Positions 7,647 through 16,711 of a stretch of DNA of 64,000 bases are shown one piece after another (the first letter of the stretch is position 1; each line of letters starts with the position of its first letter). Source of the stretch: Endozoicomonas montiporae CL-33 (GTDB lineage Bacteria; Pseudomonadota; Gammaproteobacteria; Pseudomonadales; Endozoicomonadaceae); the NCBI RefSeq assembly GCF_001583435.1, contig NZ_CP013251.1, forward strand, positions 2,563,617-2,627,616, in the 5' to 3' direction. The notes under the pieces are model-generated. The model did no database searches. It was given only the letters and a program-made list of their open reading frames with translations, and was not told where the DNA came from. Both the position numbers and the translations under genes were made by a program.

Positions 7647-8720
7647 TTACATTTCGTCGTGCTCATCTTCAGGCTGCTGGTCCAAGATGGGGTGCGGGAG
7701 GTTTTCCTGCTCAGGCGCGCTTTCAAATGGGGCTTCAGCCGGTTTGTCACTTAATAAAACCGCGGACTTGCCAAGAACAGGAACACGATCTCTTTCTTTT
7801 TTACCATTCTTTAAAATATAAATACCATCAACCAGATCGTTTTCATTAATTTGACTCTCGGGCATGCTAAAGACAGCGACAGGCGTTGGTCTGTTATCAT
7901 GCAGCACATAAAATAGGTTGATTTTGTTTTGATAGGCGCCTATCAGATAAAACTGGTATTTTTTGGCGCCGGTAAACATCATCAGAATCAACATACCTTC
8001 TTTATTTCGTGCCTGATGAATAGCGTTACGAATCTGTTCCTTTTCACTATTACCCTGAATAGCAAGGTTGGCAACGTTGAAATCGAAGTGTCTGACGATT
8101 CTGTTTAGTTCCGGCTCAATACTGTTGCCTGACCTGACGTTTTGATTGAAGGTTTCTGACAGTTTGCATTCTTCCATCATCATAACATTATCCTTCAACT
8201 CACTGTTTGGGTAGGATGAACCCAACAGAGAGGGGACAGGCCATGGCCCATGAAATACCAGCGGAGAAGCCCCACAGCTGTATGCCGTGTTAAAGAATGG
8301 CGTATGGTGCTTTTTGAAAGCGCCAAAAGTACCAAGGAACTGAGCGAATCGTGTTAAATACCGGGATCCGCCCTGTTGGCTCAAAGTGTCCTCAATGGCC
8401 TGATGAACCGGAATACCATATCGGAGCGCCTGTGCTTGGTTTTTCAAGGTGTTCCAGATGCCATCATGGTTGGTGGAGTAGAGCTTTTTTAACAGTGCAT
8501 TGACATGAGTTCCATCGATTAAACCTAAACGGCGCAGTTCTTCAAGTTGCAGGAATTTGTTGTTTTCAATGGAGTCATTGCTTATATTTCCCAGCTGTGA
8601 AACCTGCTGTAACTCGTCGGGACTGTTTAAGTTAATAATATTATCGGCAAATACATAAGAGCCAAGTGAAAAGATAAATAAAAATTGAGTGATGTGTTTG
8701 ATGACAAATCTCATAGTCAT
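7647..8720 (-). CDS. Exported protein of unknown function with acidic C-terminus
   Basis: 357 residues from ATG 8720; an upstream ATG at 8759 would put a polar stretch before the signal peptide. The signal is KHITQFLFIFSLGSYVFA with cleavage before DN. I do not recognise the domain. A central cysteine-containing region (SCGASPLVFHGPWP) precedes a region reading like a small globular fold (ILMMFTGAKKYQFYLIGAYQNKI... as predicted beta strands). The tail is proline- and acid-rich and ends in EDEHDEM. No membrane span follows the signal. Its upstream region holds a miniature repeat and an insertion sequence. Secreted proteins of this sort are often lineage-specific. Confidence 0.6.
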   Translation of the reverse strand: MTMRFVIKHITQFLFIFSLGSYVFADNIINLNSPDELQQVSQLGNISNDSIENNKFLQLEELRRLGLIDGTHVNALLKKLYSTNHDGIWNTLKNQAQALRYGIPVHQAIEDTLSQQGGSRYLTRFAQFLGTFGAFKKHHTPFFNTAYSCGASPLVFHGPWPVPSLLGSSYPNSELKDNVMMMEECKLSETFNQNVRSGNSIEPELNRIVRHFDFNVANLAIQGNSEKEQIRNAIHQARNKEGMLILMMFTGAKKYQFYLIGAYQNKINLFYVLHDNRPTPVAVFSMPESQINENDLVDGIYILKNGKKERDRVPVLGKSAVLLSDKPAEAPFESAPEQENLPHPILDQQPEDEHDEM

Positions 8721-8870
8721 GCATTCCCGTTTAATACCAGATTCGATAATGTAGACCATGAAAACTGTTATTTGTTCATTTCATTAATAGACATTAAGAA
8801 TCTATAGAAACTATTGACCTGAATAAAAAACCAGCTATACCTTCTCGTTACCATCTTTTTAACAGATGCT

Positions 8871-9121
8871 AGGAGCCTGACCGAGAATAGCGCCGCCCGT
8901 AGCGAGGATCGTAGAAAATTGAGGATGAAAATTCGGTTTTGAGAGGAGAATAGCAGGCTATTTGACGAACAAAAGCGGATTTTCAGACCAATTTGCTGCC
9001 ACCGCATTAGGGCAGTCTGTTCCCGGACAGCCTCCTGGGACCACACGACGGCATGGATGCCGGAGCTAGAGCAACGCAGGAGCAGTTGCCGGTAGGGCAG
9101 ACTATTCTCGGTCAGGCTCCC
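8871..9121. repeat. Miniature inverted-repeat element, family R1, copy 1 (composite)
   Basis: Ends are inverted repeats: AGGAGCCTGACCGAGAATAG (8871-8890) and CTATTCTCGGTCAGGCTCC (9102-9120). The left 150 bp match the reverse complement of the element at 42426-42589, including an internal end GGACAGCCTCCTGG. To the right, about 45 bp (near 9050-9092) match the interior of the R2 element at 19973, so this copy is a fusion of two families. A 132-residue minus-strand ORF across it is not credible as a gene. Confidence 0.8.
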
Positions 9122-9175
9122 AGGTATCAGAATAAAAACCATGAAAATATGATTTCTTTTGGGCAAGTATAAATA

Positions 9176-10898
9176 GTGCCTGTCAGAAAACCTCTGAAAA
9201 ATGGCAGTCGTTCCTGGCCGACAGAAGTTGATAACGGCTGGATTTCAGTTACCAGACGAACAAAGGATGTTTTTTGTACTGCGCTGCTCAAAATACAACC
9301 TGATTCGACTATCTACGAGCACAGTAATCTCTCATGCTTGGCATGATCAAAAGTAAACTGACGGGAGCCTGACTGAAAGGCTACTGACGATCTCTGGTCA
9401 GCAGAATTTTACCCAACCGCTTCAGGTTGCTGGCGACAACAGCCAGTGCGACATACCGCTCAAAGCATTCTATCCCTTTATCCGGGCATTTGTCGAGACC
9501 ATTCGCTTCCAGTGCGTTGATATCGGATTCAACGGCTGAGTGCTTCCTTCTTGCCCGGATAAATTCCGGGTGGCATTCCCGTTTTTTGTCATTGGCTGAC
9601 AGCCTGCCTTTCTTGGGAAGAACTGAATGCTCCAGAAGAACTTCCAGCTTTTCAAGATTGCCCGGACTCCAGAAGCCTTTGTCGTAGCTCACCTGGCTTA
9701 ATGTCGGGAACCGCTTTTTGGCAGCCTCGGCCATAGGTACTGTAACCTGGTCGTCTGTTTGTTTTTGCATGACCTGATGATGCAAAGTAAAACCGAACTG
9801 ATCCTGCAACACGCAGACCCGTAACCCCAGTTCAACCGGAGTTCCGGCTTTGCCTTTGCTGATCCATTCTGTATGAGGCTCAAAGATTGAGAACACCTTC
9901 TCATTATGGGGAATCTGCTCATGTTCTATCACCCGTCGGTAAATCAGGTTTATCTGGTGACGGCTGTGGGCTATGTGGTATTTGAGGTTTTCCAGCCTTG
10001 GCTCATCCGGTTGTTTTTTCAACAGCAAGGACAAGGTCGTTTCAGCTTTGCGGACAATTGAAAGGCTGTACTTTATGTACTCAAGGTGAGCCATTTCAAT
10101 GTCGTGCTGCCGCTGCTGTTGTTTCAGTTCACAGGTTGCGCTGGAATGCTTCAGGTTTCGAGCCTTGTTGTAGCGTTTGCGATGCTGGTCTTTAAGATAT
10201 TTGCTCTGACGCCAGCCCGGAAGCTGGTACTGATTGGAGAGAGCGTATGCAAACTCAATGCTTTTACGGCAAGCGTCGCTCAGAAGGCTGATATCCGTGG
10301 GGAAATGGACATCGGTTTTGACTACGAAGGAATCGGCACGGCCATGTAGCGGCTCATCTTTTTTTTAACCAGCTGGTGACCTGCATCCACCGTGACCTGG
10401 TTAATCTGATCCAGTATCTCCGGTGTGAAGAGGCTGATGTTATCCTGCAATGTTTGTATGTGGTAGGAATGGGTACAATATGGGCCGTGACCGAGCATTT
10501 TCCGTAATGTCCCATGTTCATTAGCCAACTCTTGCAAGCGGTCATAGTCACAATTAGTGACAAGGCGCAGAGTGCCGAAAACCAGAATGTTCCAGAGGTC
10601 CATACCGGGACGACCGTTGTGCCGACTGGCAGGAATCATGTTCTCAAGCACCTGAAAAACCCTGTGTCGCAGATCAGGTGTTATCCAGATATGTTGCAGC
10701 CCCCGAAGCAGACGGGGAATGTCGTCTCTGGACTTGGGATTAAACGTGATGGCGGAGATATCAACTTCGCCCAACTGCATTTGTGGGTTGATGGTTTGGC
10801 GCATAAATGTGGAAACAGCCTGTTTTGGAAAATCTTCGAGTACTATATGGGGCTACAGGCTGCTGTTTTCAAGTGTTTGTGGGTTTTCGGACAGGCAC
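9176..10898 (-). mobile_element. ISNCY-type insertion sequence, complete
   Basis: 1723 bp. Terminal inverted repeats begin GTGCCTGTC.GAAAACC (left 9176, right end 10881-10898 read on the minus strand). The element is flanked by a 6-bp target duplication TAAATA (9170-9175 and 10899-10904), so both ends are exact and the insertion is intact. One transposase gene in two overlapping phases fills it. It sits about 20 bp upstream of the start of the 10920 gene and separates that gene from its original upstream region. Confidence 0.9.
9381..10804 (-). CDS. ISNCY-family transposase in two phases joined by a -1 frameshift
   Basis: The first phase runs from ATG 10804 (MRQTINPQMQLGE) to a stop at 10322. 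It has the family N-terminus (DPKSRDDIP-like NPKSRDDIPRLLRGLQ, NGRPGMDLW, CDYDRLQELANEH). At 10366-10374 (minus strand) the message reads A AAA AAG in the zero frame. Slipping back one base continues as KDEPLHGRADSFVVKTDVHF and then without any stop for about 330 codons to TAG at 9381 (HSVLPKKGRLS, KRREC.P, SAVESDINALEANGLDKCPDKG). The joined product is about 475 residues, full length for this family. I read the whole second phase by hand and found no further break. Either programmed frameshifting or a fresh indel in the A8 run explains it. Confidence 0.8.
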
Positions 10899-10919
10899 TA
10901 AATACAAAAGGTCAGAATA

Positions 10920-11735
10920 ATGAAACGTATCGATGTGCTTCAGCGTTTGCTGATGGTTTTGGTAGCGGTAATATTTTTATTTCGTGTCACTGCAGTTAAT
11001 GCTGACTGTGATTCTTCCGATTTTGAAAATTTCTGGACATCTGTTCAGAAAATGAAGTTAAGTCAATTGTTGGCAGAGCATATGGCTTTGGATGATCAGT
11101 TGGCATCGTCATTATTGGTTAATGATTTAAAAGCAGAGACTCGGGAGGCCAGGGAGTGGTTTGATGAATTTGTTTTGGAATTTCCGACATTCTGCAAACT
11201 AAAAAGTCTGGATAATAACTCTCTTAATCATGCCTTGTTTTTGGTGCTTGTTCAAAAAAGGGAAGAGCTGGAAAATGCACTGGACAGTAAAAAGCTATCG
11301 CCGGAGTATCTGGTAAGAATGTCATTTAAGGCCCCTCATTTCATTACCAACCTTATTGCCCATACTGGTGAAGTGGCTGACCATGTTTCCACCATGGAAA
11401 TTGAGGACCGGTATTTACCCTACTTCGACCGGGTAGCAAAAGTGCTTGTGGCGGATTTTAAATCGGAGCCTGAAATGCAGATTCGATATTTCAGGTTATT
11501 CAGTGAATTACTTTTGATAATTGATCGTGGAATGGATGAAACGCTGGAGCTGTTTGTACGTAATATTGAACTAAGGGAAGTGGCAAGACAGAATATAACG
11601 GCTTACGGTCATTCCCACGTAGGTGGGAATCCACCACGAAAAGTGGATCCCCGCCTTCGCGGGGATGACATTGGGATGAACTTGTCTGCTACTTCCCTAA
11701 CACAGGCGGTGTATAACAACACTCAACAAGAGTAA
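10920..11735 (+). CDS. Exported protein of unknown function whose C-terminus is encoded by a repeat element
   Basis: 271 residues, not recognised. A signal peptide (LLMVLVAVIFLFRVTAVNA, cleavage before DC) is followed by a predicted all-helical body (KMKLSQLLAEHMALDD, ELLLIIDRGMDETLELF). The last 40 residues have a different character: AYGHSHVGGNPPRKVDPRLRGDD is the typical translation of the widespread CATTCCC palindromic repeat. So the original stop has probably been replaced. An ISNCY-type element sits immediately upstream, so the native promoter is lost; expression may depend on the element. A terminator follows at 11820. Confidence 0.6.
   Translation: MKRIDVLQRLLMVLVAVIFLFRVTAVNADCDSSDFENFWTSVQKMKLSQLLAEHMALDDQLASSLLVNDLKAETREAREWFDEFVLEFPTFCKLKSLDNNSLNHALFLVLVQKREELENALDSKKLSPEYLVRMSFKAPHFITNLIAHTGEVADHVSTMEIEDRYLPYFDRVAKVLVADFKSEPEMQIRYFRLFSELLLIIDRGMDETLELFVRNIELREVARQNITAYGHSHVGGNPPRKVDPRLRGDDIGMNLSATSLTQAVYNNTQQE
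11607..11670. repeat. REP-like palindromic element inside a coding region
   Basis: Two hairpins in tandem: ATTCCCAC/GTGGGAAT (11611-11618 with 11623-11630) and ATCCCCGC/GCGGGGAT (11647-11654 with 11659-11666, loop CTTC). This is the common CATTCCCRCG...CGGGGATGAC type. It is in frame within the 10920 gene. Confidence 0.8.
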
Positions 11736-11819
11736 GCCTGTGGTTGTTATTCCTGCGGCGCATGAACAGGCAATGTAATTCACATAGAATACGGTCAATT
11801 CATTCTGTGCGTCTTTATA

Positions 11820-11846
11820 AAGGCAGAAGTCTTCAGCTTCTGCCTT
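11820..11846. terminator. Bidirectional terminator between the 10920 gene and gsk
   Basis: AAGGCAGAAG (11820-11829), 7-nt loop, CTTCTGCCTT (11837-11846). It lies between two convergent genes. Confidence 0.75.
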
Positions 11847-11860
11847 ACTTTGTTCAAAGA

Positions 11861-13159
11861 TTACCTTTCCCAGTAGCTCTCTTCGAGGGAATCCTCTCGT
11901 TCAGGCAGCGCCCGTGATAGCCTTGGAGAACTTTGTGCCAGCACTTCATAACTGACCCGGTTGGCGTATTTGCACACCTGTGAAAACGATGAATACGTCA
12001 ACCAGGGACGTTCATGCTTTCCGGATGTGGGCAGAACTTCCCGGTGAAAATGGTTAGCCGCAATATCATGGATAACGGCGGATAAAGCCCCGTCGCCTGC
12101 GCCGTTGGTGTTTCTTATCTTTTCCGGGCCGCCCATGTACGGGCTGATATGGGAGTAGATCTTCATGGGCTCGTCGCAGTCTGCACGACGCAGTGGACGG
12201 CTGAACTCATAACGGTTGAAATCGCTGATGCCGGCAGAACGAATCGGGTTGTCTGTTTCACGAGCCATTGATGTTTCGGTATGACCACACAGGTACAATC
12301 CTTCAGGCCCGGCGGTCAAGAGAAGCATATCAGCGAGGTCGAGAATGGCCTCACAGGCCAGCAGCGGATCGGTTTCACCGGTGAGAGCCTGCGCTTCTTC
12401 TTCATTCATTGCCACCAGTGTGACATGGTCACGGATAAACTGTTTCAGAGGCTCGCGAATTTTCTCAACCAGCATGCTGGTGCCCAGAGTCAGCACGACC
12501 GGAATGCCGTTTTCACGGGCAATCTTGGCAGCTTTTCGAGTAGCGTGATAAATCGGCAGACTGTCATCTCCCAGTGTGTAAGCGCACAGAACCAGTGCTG
12601 AACTGCCCGTGATAACGTGTTCGGGAATAAACGCCTGACTCAGATCGTTCATCGAGCCCGGGTTGATACCAAAGGTGCGCTCGCCATCCGGTGTGATCAG
12701 TGTGTAGCAGCGACCAATGGCGCCTTCCACCGGCTGCAAAAAGGTCATGTCTACCTTGCTGCTGGTATTGCACAGATAGCCATAGGCATAATCACCCACA
12801 CGTATGTTCTGGCTCATGACACCAAACTGAACGGAACGGTCGTCGGCCAGAATCGAATAGTTGTGCAGGGTGTTGCCAATGGTGCCACCGGCGTACTGAT
12901 TATCAATGGCACCGGATTCCTGCAGAAACTCATACAGACGATTAGCGGTATCGATATCAACCCATTGGGAGGCCGCTTTGGTCAGGCCAAAGTCAGCCAG
13001 CGCCGAGTCGTCTACGTGAGCGTAGATGTCCACCATGTTCTGATCGATGCCACAGATATAGGTATTAACATGCCCAAAAGTAGTGCTCTCACGGTCAAAG
13101 CGATTATCGGCATTGACGGGAAAATAGTGTTTGATTTTGCGACGGCCGGGAAACTTCAT
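11861..13159 (-). CDS. gsk: Inosine-guanosine kinase
   Basis: 432 residues from ATG 13159 (MKFPGRRKIKHYFPVN, matching E. coli MKFPGKRKSKHYFPVN); an upstream ATG at 13177 adds 6 residues. It phosphorylates inosine and guanosine to IMP and GMP in purine salvage. It is a PfkB/ribokinase-fold protein with the substrate motif FAGGTIGNT-like YAGGTIGNTLHNYS, ADDRSVQFGVM, LCNTSS, and the catalytic anion-hole motif NTNGAGDGALSA. The C-terminus LPEREDSLEESYWER is nearly identical to E. coli. It is divergent from the ThDP-enzyme operon, with an IS4-type element now between them. Confidence 0.97.
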   Translation of the reverse strand: MKFPGRRKIKHYFPVNADNRFDRESTTFGHVNTYICGIDQNMVDIYAHVDDSALADFGLTKAASQWVDIDTANRLYEFLQESGAIDNQYAGGTIGNTLHNYSILADDRSVQFGVMSQNIRVGDYAYGYLCNTSSKVDMTFLQPVEGAIGRCYTLITPDGERTFGINPGSMNDLSQAFIPEHVITGSSALVLCAYTLGDDSLPIYHATRKAAKIARENGIPVVLTLGTSMLVEKIREPLKQFIRDHVTLVAMNEEEAQALTGETDPLLACEAILDLADMLLLTAGPEGLYLCGHTETSMARETDNPIRSAGISDFNRYEFSRPLRRADCDEPMKIYSHISPYMGGPEKIRNTNGAGDGALSAVIHDIAANHFHREVLPTSGKHERPWLTYSSFSQVCKYANRVSYEVLAQSSPRLSRALPEREDSLEESYWER

Positions 13160-13327
13160 AACGGCGGGATAAAACAACTGTAGAGAAGAGGGCGCGGATT
13201 ATTCATTAAAAATTGTACAAATTCCAGCCATTCTTGCAGAGGTGATGAAATTTCATGAATACTCGGGGGCAGGCAGCCACCTGGTGAGGTGTTTCTGGTA
13301 CTATTTTCTTGTTTTATTTAGCTGATA

Positions 13328-14961
13328 CTCGATGCTGCAGTTTTACCTAAACAAGTAACGTATTTATCTCGATTCTAAGCTGCATCTAAAAGTTTAAACT
13401 TCCGGGCGTGTGCTTTGAGTGAGTCAGTTGCCTTTTGTTCTCCCAGGTCTCTACCAGCCATATGCCTGCTCGACTCCCGCTTGGGCAAAGTATGCTCTAA
13501 GGCTAAGGCCAGAGCCTTAAGCTCGGTATCTGGATCTTCCGATTCAACCACTGATTTCACCGTAGCAAGCAAGGCTTCTGCATTGAGGCGTTCGATCAGA
13601 CAGCCTGCGGGCATTCCGGCCTGTTTGTTTTTCAGTAGGACGAATTGCTCAGGGTGCAGTAACAGCATGTGTTCGCACAGCAGGCTCAGGATCACGCCGC
13701 GCTGCGATCCGTCAGCACCTTGCTGTTTGCTCAACCTGTTCCAGCCACAATGAGCTTTCCAGTCTTGAATGAAAACCTCGACCAACCACCTCAAGGTGTA
13801 AATCCTGGCTATGTCGGTATGCCGCCATGACATATCTGAAGCCACCAGATAGCGATAATCCTCTTCACCCTCATACTTCAGGGCAATAACAAAACGTCTT
13901 TTCCCATGAGCCTTAACATACAGCCGAGCAGCCAGCATCGTGACCTGCTCTTCTTTGCCACCGCGTATTATGAGTTGAGTTTCAGCGCCTTTCTGGCGCG
14001 AAAAGTAAGCTTTGAGAGTCGCTTCCGAGTGGTTTCGGTTGGATACTTTCTGATTCGAGCGCAGTTGGCTGACAACCTGGGCTCCGCCTGTTATTTCCGC
14101 AGCCTTATCCATAAAGTCTCCTGTGCCATACAGTGCATCAGCGAGAATTGCTTTGATCGTAATGTTGGGAAACGAATCAACAAATTCTTGCAGCATAACC
14201 AGCGTCAACGACTGCATGGTGGGGTAACGAACATGATCTGGCTCAGGACGGTTCGGTCGTTCTTTTTTCTGAATGCCTTGCTTCCTGAGCGCCTTGTCTT
14301 TCTTCCTCCATGCAGATAACTCAGGGTCAGGAATATAAAAGCGAAACCCTACTGGAAAGGTAGCTACTTCAGTAACGAGCACCATAAACACCAGTTCCTG
14401 CCCATTAAAATAACCACCTGTTGATTTGTCTTTTATCTTATGGGCACCGTCGATTTTTGAAGTCCTTTTAGTGCGCTTTTTTCCTGTATCGTCGATAGCA
14501 AGGGTTCCACTTTGTATTCCATAGCGTAGAAGAATATTTCTGACGCTGGCCTGTAGCAGGCTTTGCCATGCAATTTCTGCTTGATAAAACATCCAGCACA
14601 GACGGGTCGCTTTGAATCTGCCTAAGCTTCTGCGCTCAAAAGCAGCCCAGTTAATAGTTTTAGTTACCACGATTCCCATGATAAAAACGCCCAGTGCCAC
14701 TTTCTGGGATCTACTCAACTGCGCAGAGGAATTGATGGACTTGAGCGAATCATTCAAAGCATCCAGAAAGGCAGTGACAACGGGTAATGGGCGAATTAGC
14801 AAGATACGACACGGTTATTAAGTTCCTATGAGATCTTACCTCCAACCTGCTGCTGTGGCTATGATGGCAAGGCTTGAATTCGGAGCTGCAGTAGTAGTCT
14901 GCTCTTATGCCACCCTGCCATTTCCTGCTCTCCCTCAAATATCAAAAACTGCAGCATCGAG
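13328..14961 (-). mobile_element. IS4-family insertion sequence, complete
   Basis: 1634 bp with terminal inverted repeats CTCGATGCTGCAGTTTT (13328-13344) and AAAACTGCAGCATCGAG (14945-14961), and a 5-bp target duplication TGATA (13323-13327 and 14962-14966). It is inserted in the divergent promoter region of gsk and the ThDP-enzyme operon, 84 bp before that operon's original start codon. Confidence 0.9.
13375..14802 (-). CDS. IS4-family DDE transposase
   Basis: 475 residues, apparently intact. DDE residues are visible as AIDDTGKKR (first D), ILADALYG (second D), and the YTLRWLVEVFIQDWK signature (YREK motif with the E). The frame is uninterrupted between the two terminal repeats, so the element could be active. 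The ATG at 14802 is the most upstream choice; a slightly later start is possible. Confidence 0.88.
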   Translation of the reverse strand: MLIRPLPVVTAFLDALNDSLKSINSSAQLSRSQKVALGVFIMGIVVTKTINWAAFERRSLGRFKATRLCWMFYQAEIAWQSLLQASVRNILLRYGIQSGTLAIDDTGKKRTKRTSKIDGAHKIKDKSTGGYFNGQELVFMVLVTEVATFPVGFRFYIPDPELSAWRKKDKALRKQGIQKKERPNRPEPDHVRYPTMQSLTLVMLQEFVDSFPNITIKAILADALYGTGDFMDKAAEITGGAQVVSQLRSNQKVSNRNHSEATLKAYFSRQKGAETQLIIRGGKEEQVTMLAARLYVKAHGKRRFVIALKYEGEEDYRYLVASDMSWRHTDIARIYTLRWLVEVFIQDWKAHCGWNRLSKQQGADGSQRGVILSLLCEHMLLLHPEQFVLLKNKQAGMPAGCLIERLNAEALLATVKSVVESEDPDTELKALALALEHTLPKRESSRHMAGRDLGEQKATDSLKAHARKFKLLDAA

Positions 14962-15044
14962 TGATAGCGAGTTTGAGCCTATTTATTCATAGCAACAGCC
15001 GACAACAGTACAATAATAATTCACTAACAGGGAATCGCCTGACC

Positions 15045-15065
15045 ATGAAAGCCTCCGATCTGTTT
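15045..15065 (+). pseudogene. Original 5' end of the ThDP-enzyme gene, cut off by an insertion
   Basis: ATG AAA GCC TCC GAT CTG TTT codes MKASDLF. The last 8 bases ATCTGTTT are repeated right after the insertion sequence at 16680-16687. Joining the two sides gives MKASDLFVQCLEEEGVEYIFG, a normal acetolactate synthase-type N-terminus. Confidence 0.85.
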
Positions 15066-16679
15066 GGGTGAAAGTCTCATATTGACTGGTACTATAATTC
15101 CAAGTCACCTTTCTGCATGGGGAATGGGATGACATTGTCCATACCCACTTCCGTGACCTTGGCGCAGTAGGTCACCGCCAGTAACTTCCAGCCATTGTCG
15201 AACATGCCACTCTGAATTAATGACCTTGCTGTCAAAATACCTTGGCCTCCGGGATGCCGCCACCTCATTCCAGAACACTTCATTCGCTGCGTTACCAAGG
15301 TTTTACAAGTCGCCTCAATAACCCCTGAGCCTATTGGCAAGTTGTGCGACAAGTGTTCAGCATAGTTCATGCGGGTTCGATTACTTCTGAAGTACTCCAG
15401 CTCTGTTTTCAACTTCGATCGACGAGGGTGTCGTTTATGCTGGTAAGCCAGAGCTTTGATGACTTTTTCAACACCTTCGGGCTCCTCTTTGAGGATGTGG
15501 CGATAGGTGATGAACTTTTCTCTGGATTTGTTGCTGTTTTCACCATAGGACAGGTCAAACGCTTTCTTCAGGTGCTCTGCGGCATGATAGAAGTCTACAA
15601 CCTCGTGACCTTCAGGGAGTTCATTGGCAAGGTAGGTCCAGTTGTCTTTTGCCCCATCAGCGACTTTAACAAGCGTCAGATCTGGCCTCTGTCGAAGAGC
15701 TTCGCTCAGGAGTGCGGAGAGTGATTGTTTCAAAGTCACTTTCTTGCTTTCAGGCATTCGACTCATCCTGACCGTTGAGAGGCGTTCACCCTGTGCATCG
15801 TAAAACGACAATGTTCCACAACTGGCCTCCTGACAGCCAGCAGGGCCACGGGTTCGCTTGCCATCGACTCTATTCTGTTCCCGCTTTTCCTGACGTTTAC
15901 CATCTTTCATCGGCAACATGACGCCATCAAGAGAAGCGGCGGCAGTCACAGCTTCTTCAGGAACCTTGACGCTTTCCCAGAGAAAGGCTTCAAAGGCTTC
16001 CCTATTGGGTTCCCACTGCGCATTGAACTTTTTGGGTAGTCTGGCCAGAGAGCTTTCCGAGGGCGTCATGTTCCCTATCAGATCAAGTAGGCTTTTAGCC
16101 TCTCCGGGAGGCATTTGCGCAACCATCCAGACAGCTTGTTTAGCTGCTTTTGGTGTCCAATACCCCTCTACAATACCTGCCTGTAGCTCCAAAGGGATGA
16201 TAGAGTGATCCTTACCGTTACGATAGAGCGTACGCAAAACCCGGACAGGGCCGACAGCGGATTGATAAGTTTCTGAAGATCGCAACACCCGATGGTAACA
16301 GACACCGCTTACCTCAATCGCAGGAACGTCAATATCAAGCCCGGTCAGGTCTTCTGCCAGAACGCTTTGCTCTGCTTCGATAAAGAGTTTATGGATCTCA
16401 CCTTCATAGTCTTCAAAGTGCTTGATTGGGCTGTGTTCCTGACGAAGAACGGCCAGTTTTTGCTCAAGCTGTTGGATAGCATGACAAGAAAAATTGGCGG
16501 CTTCAGCTAGTGGCTGACATACTTGCATCGGGGCGGCCTTTCACTGTTGCGGTATCTTTTACAGTAACGATCATAGCGGTGTTTGGCCGTTCCTATGTAA
16601 GTCCAGAGAAAATTTGTAGCTGCTGTATAAACCACGGACGGCAAGCCCAGAAAAAATGGTCAGTATGAGACTTTCACCC
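15066..16679 (-). mobile_element. ISKra4-family insertion sequence, complete
   Basis: 1614 bp. Terminal inverted repeats GGGTGAAAGTCTCATA (15066 onward) and its complement ending at 16679; 8-bp target duplication ATCTGTTT (15058-15065 and 16680-16687). It is inserted after codon 7 of a thiamine-diphosphate enzyme gene, in the opposite orientation to that gene. Confidence 0.9.
15092..16528 (-). CDS. ISKra4-family transposase
   Basis: 478 residues, uninterrupted. Diagnostic stretches are AASLDGVMLPMKDG (first catalytic D region), KVADGAKDNW (second D), VVDFYHAAEHLKKAF, and IGSGVIEATCKTLVTQRMKCSGMRW with the catalytic E. It fills the element almost completely and could be active. Confidence 0.88.
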   Translation of the reverse strand: MQVCQPLAEAANFSCHAIQQLEQKLAVLRQEHSPIKHFEDYEGEIHKLFIEAEQSVLAEDLTGLDIDVPAIEVSGVCYHRVLRSSETYQSAVGPVRVLRTLYRNGKDHSIIPLELQAGIVEGYWTPKAAKQAVWMVAQMPPGEAKSLLDLIGNMTPSESSLARLPKKFNAQWEPNREAFEAFLWESVKVPEEAVTAAASLDGVMLPMKDGKRQEKREQNRVDGKRTRGPAGCQEASCGTLSFYDAQGERLSTVRMSRMPESKKVTLKQSLSALLSEALRQRPDLTLVKVADGAKDNWTYLANELPEGHEVVDFYHAAEHLKKAFDLSYGENSNKSREKFITYRHILKEEPEGVEKVIKALAYQHKRHPRRSKLKTELEYFRSNRTRMNYAEHLSHNLPIGSGVIEATCKTLVTQRMKCSGMRWRHPGGQGILTARSLIQSGMFDNGWKLLAVTYCAKVTEVGMDNVIPFPMQKGDLEL

Positions 16680-16711
16680 ATCTGTTTGTTCAGTGCCTGG
16701 AAGAAGAAGGC

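Noticed and set aside
7547..7849. ORFs on the plus strand opposite the 7647 gene
   Set aside because: They are shadows of the minus-strand coding frame.
8768..9166. 132-residue ORF on the minus strand
   Set aside because: It spans an R1 miniature element and its reading is made of repeat sequence; no start signal, no family resemblance.
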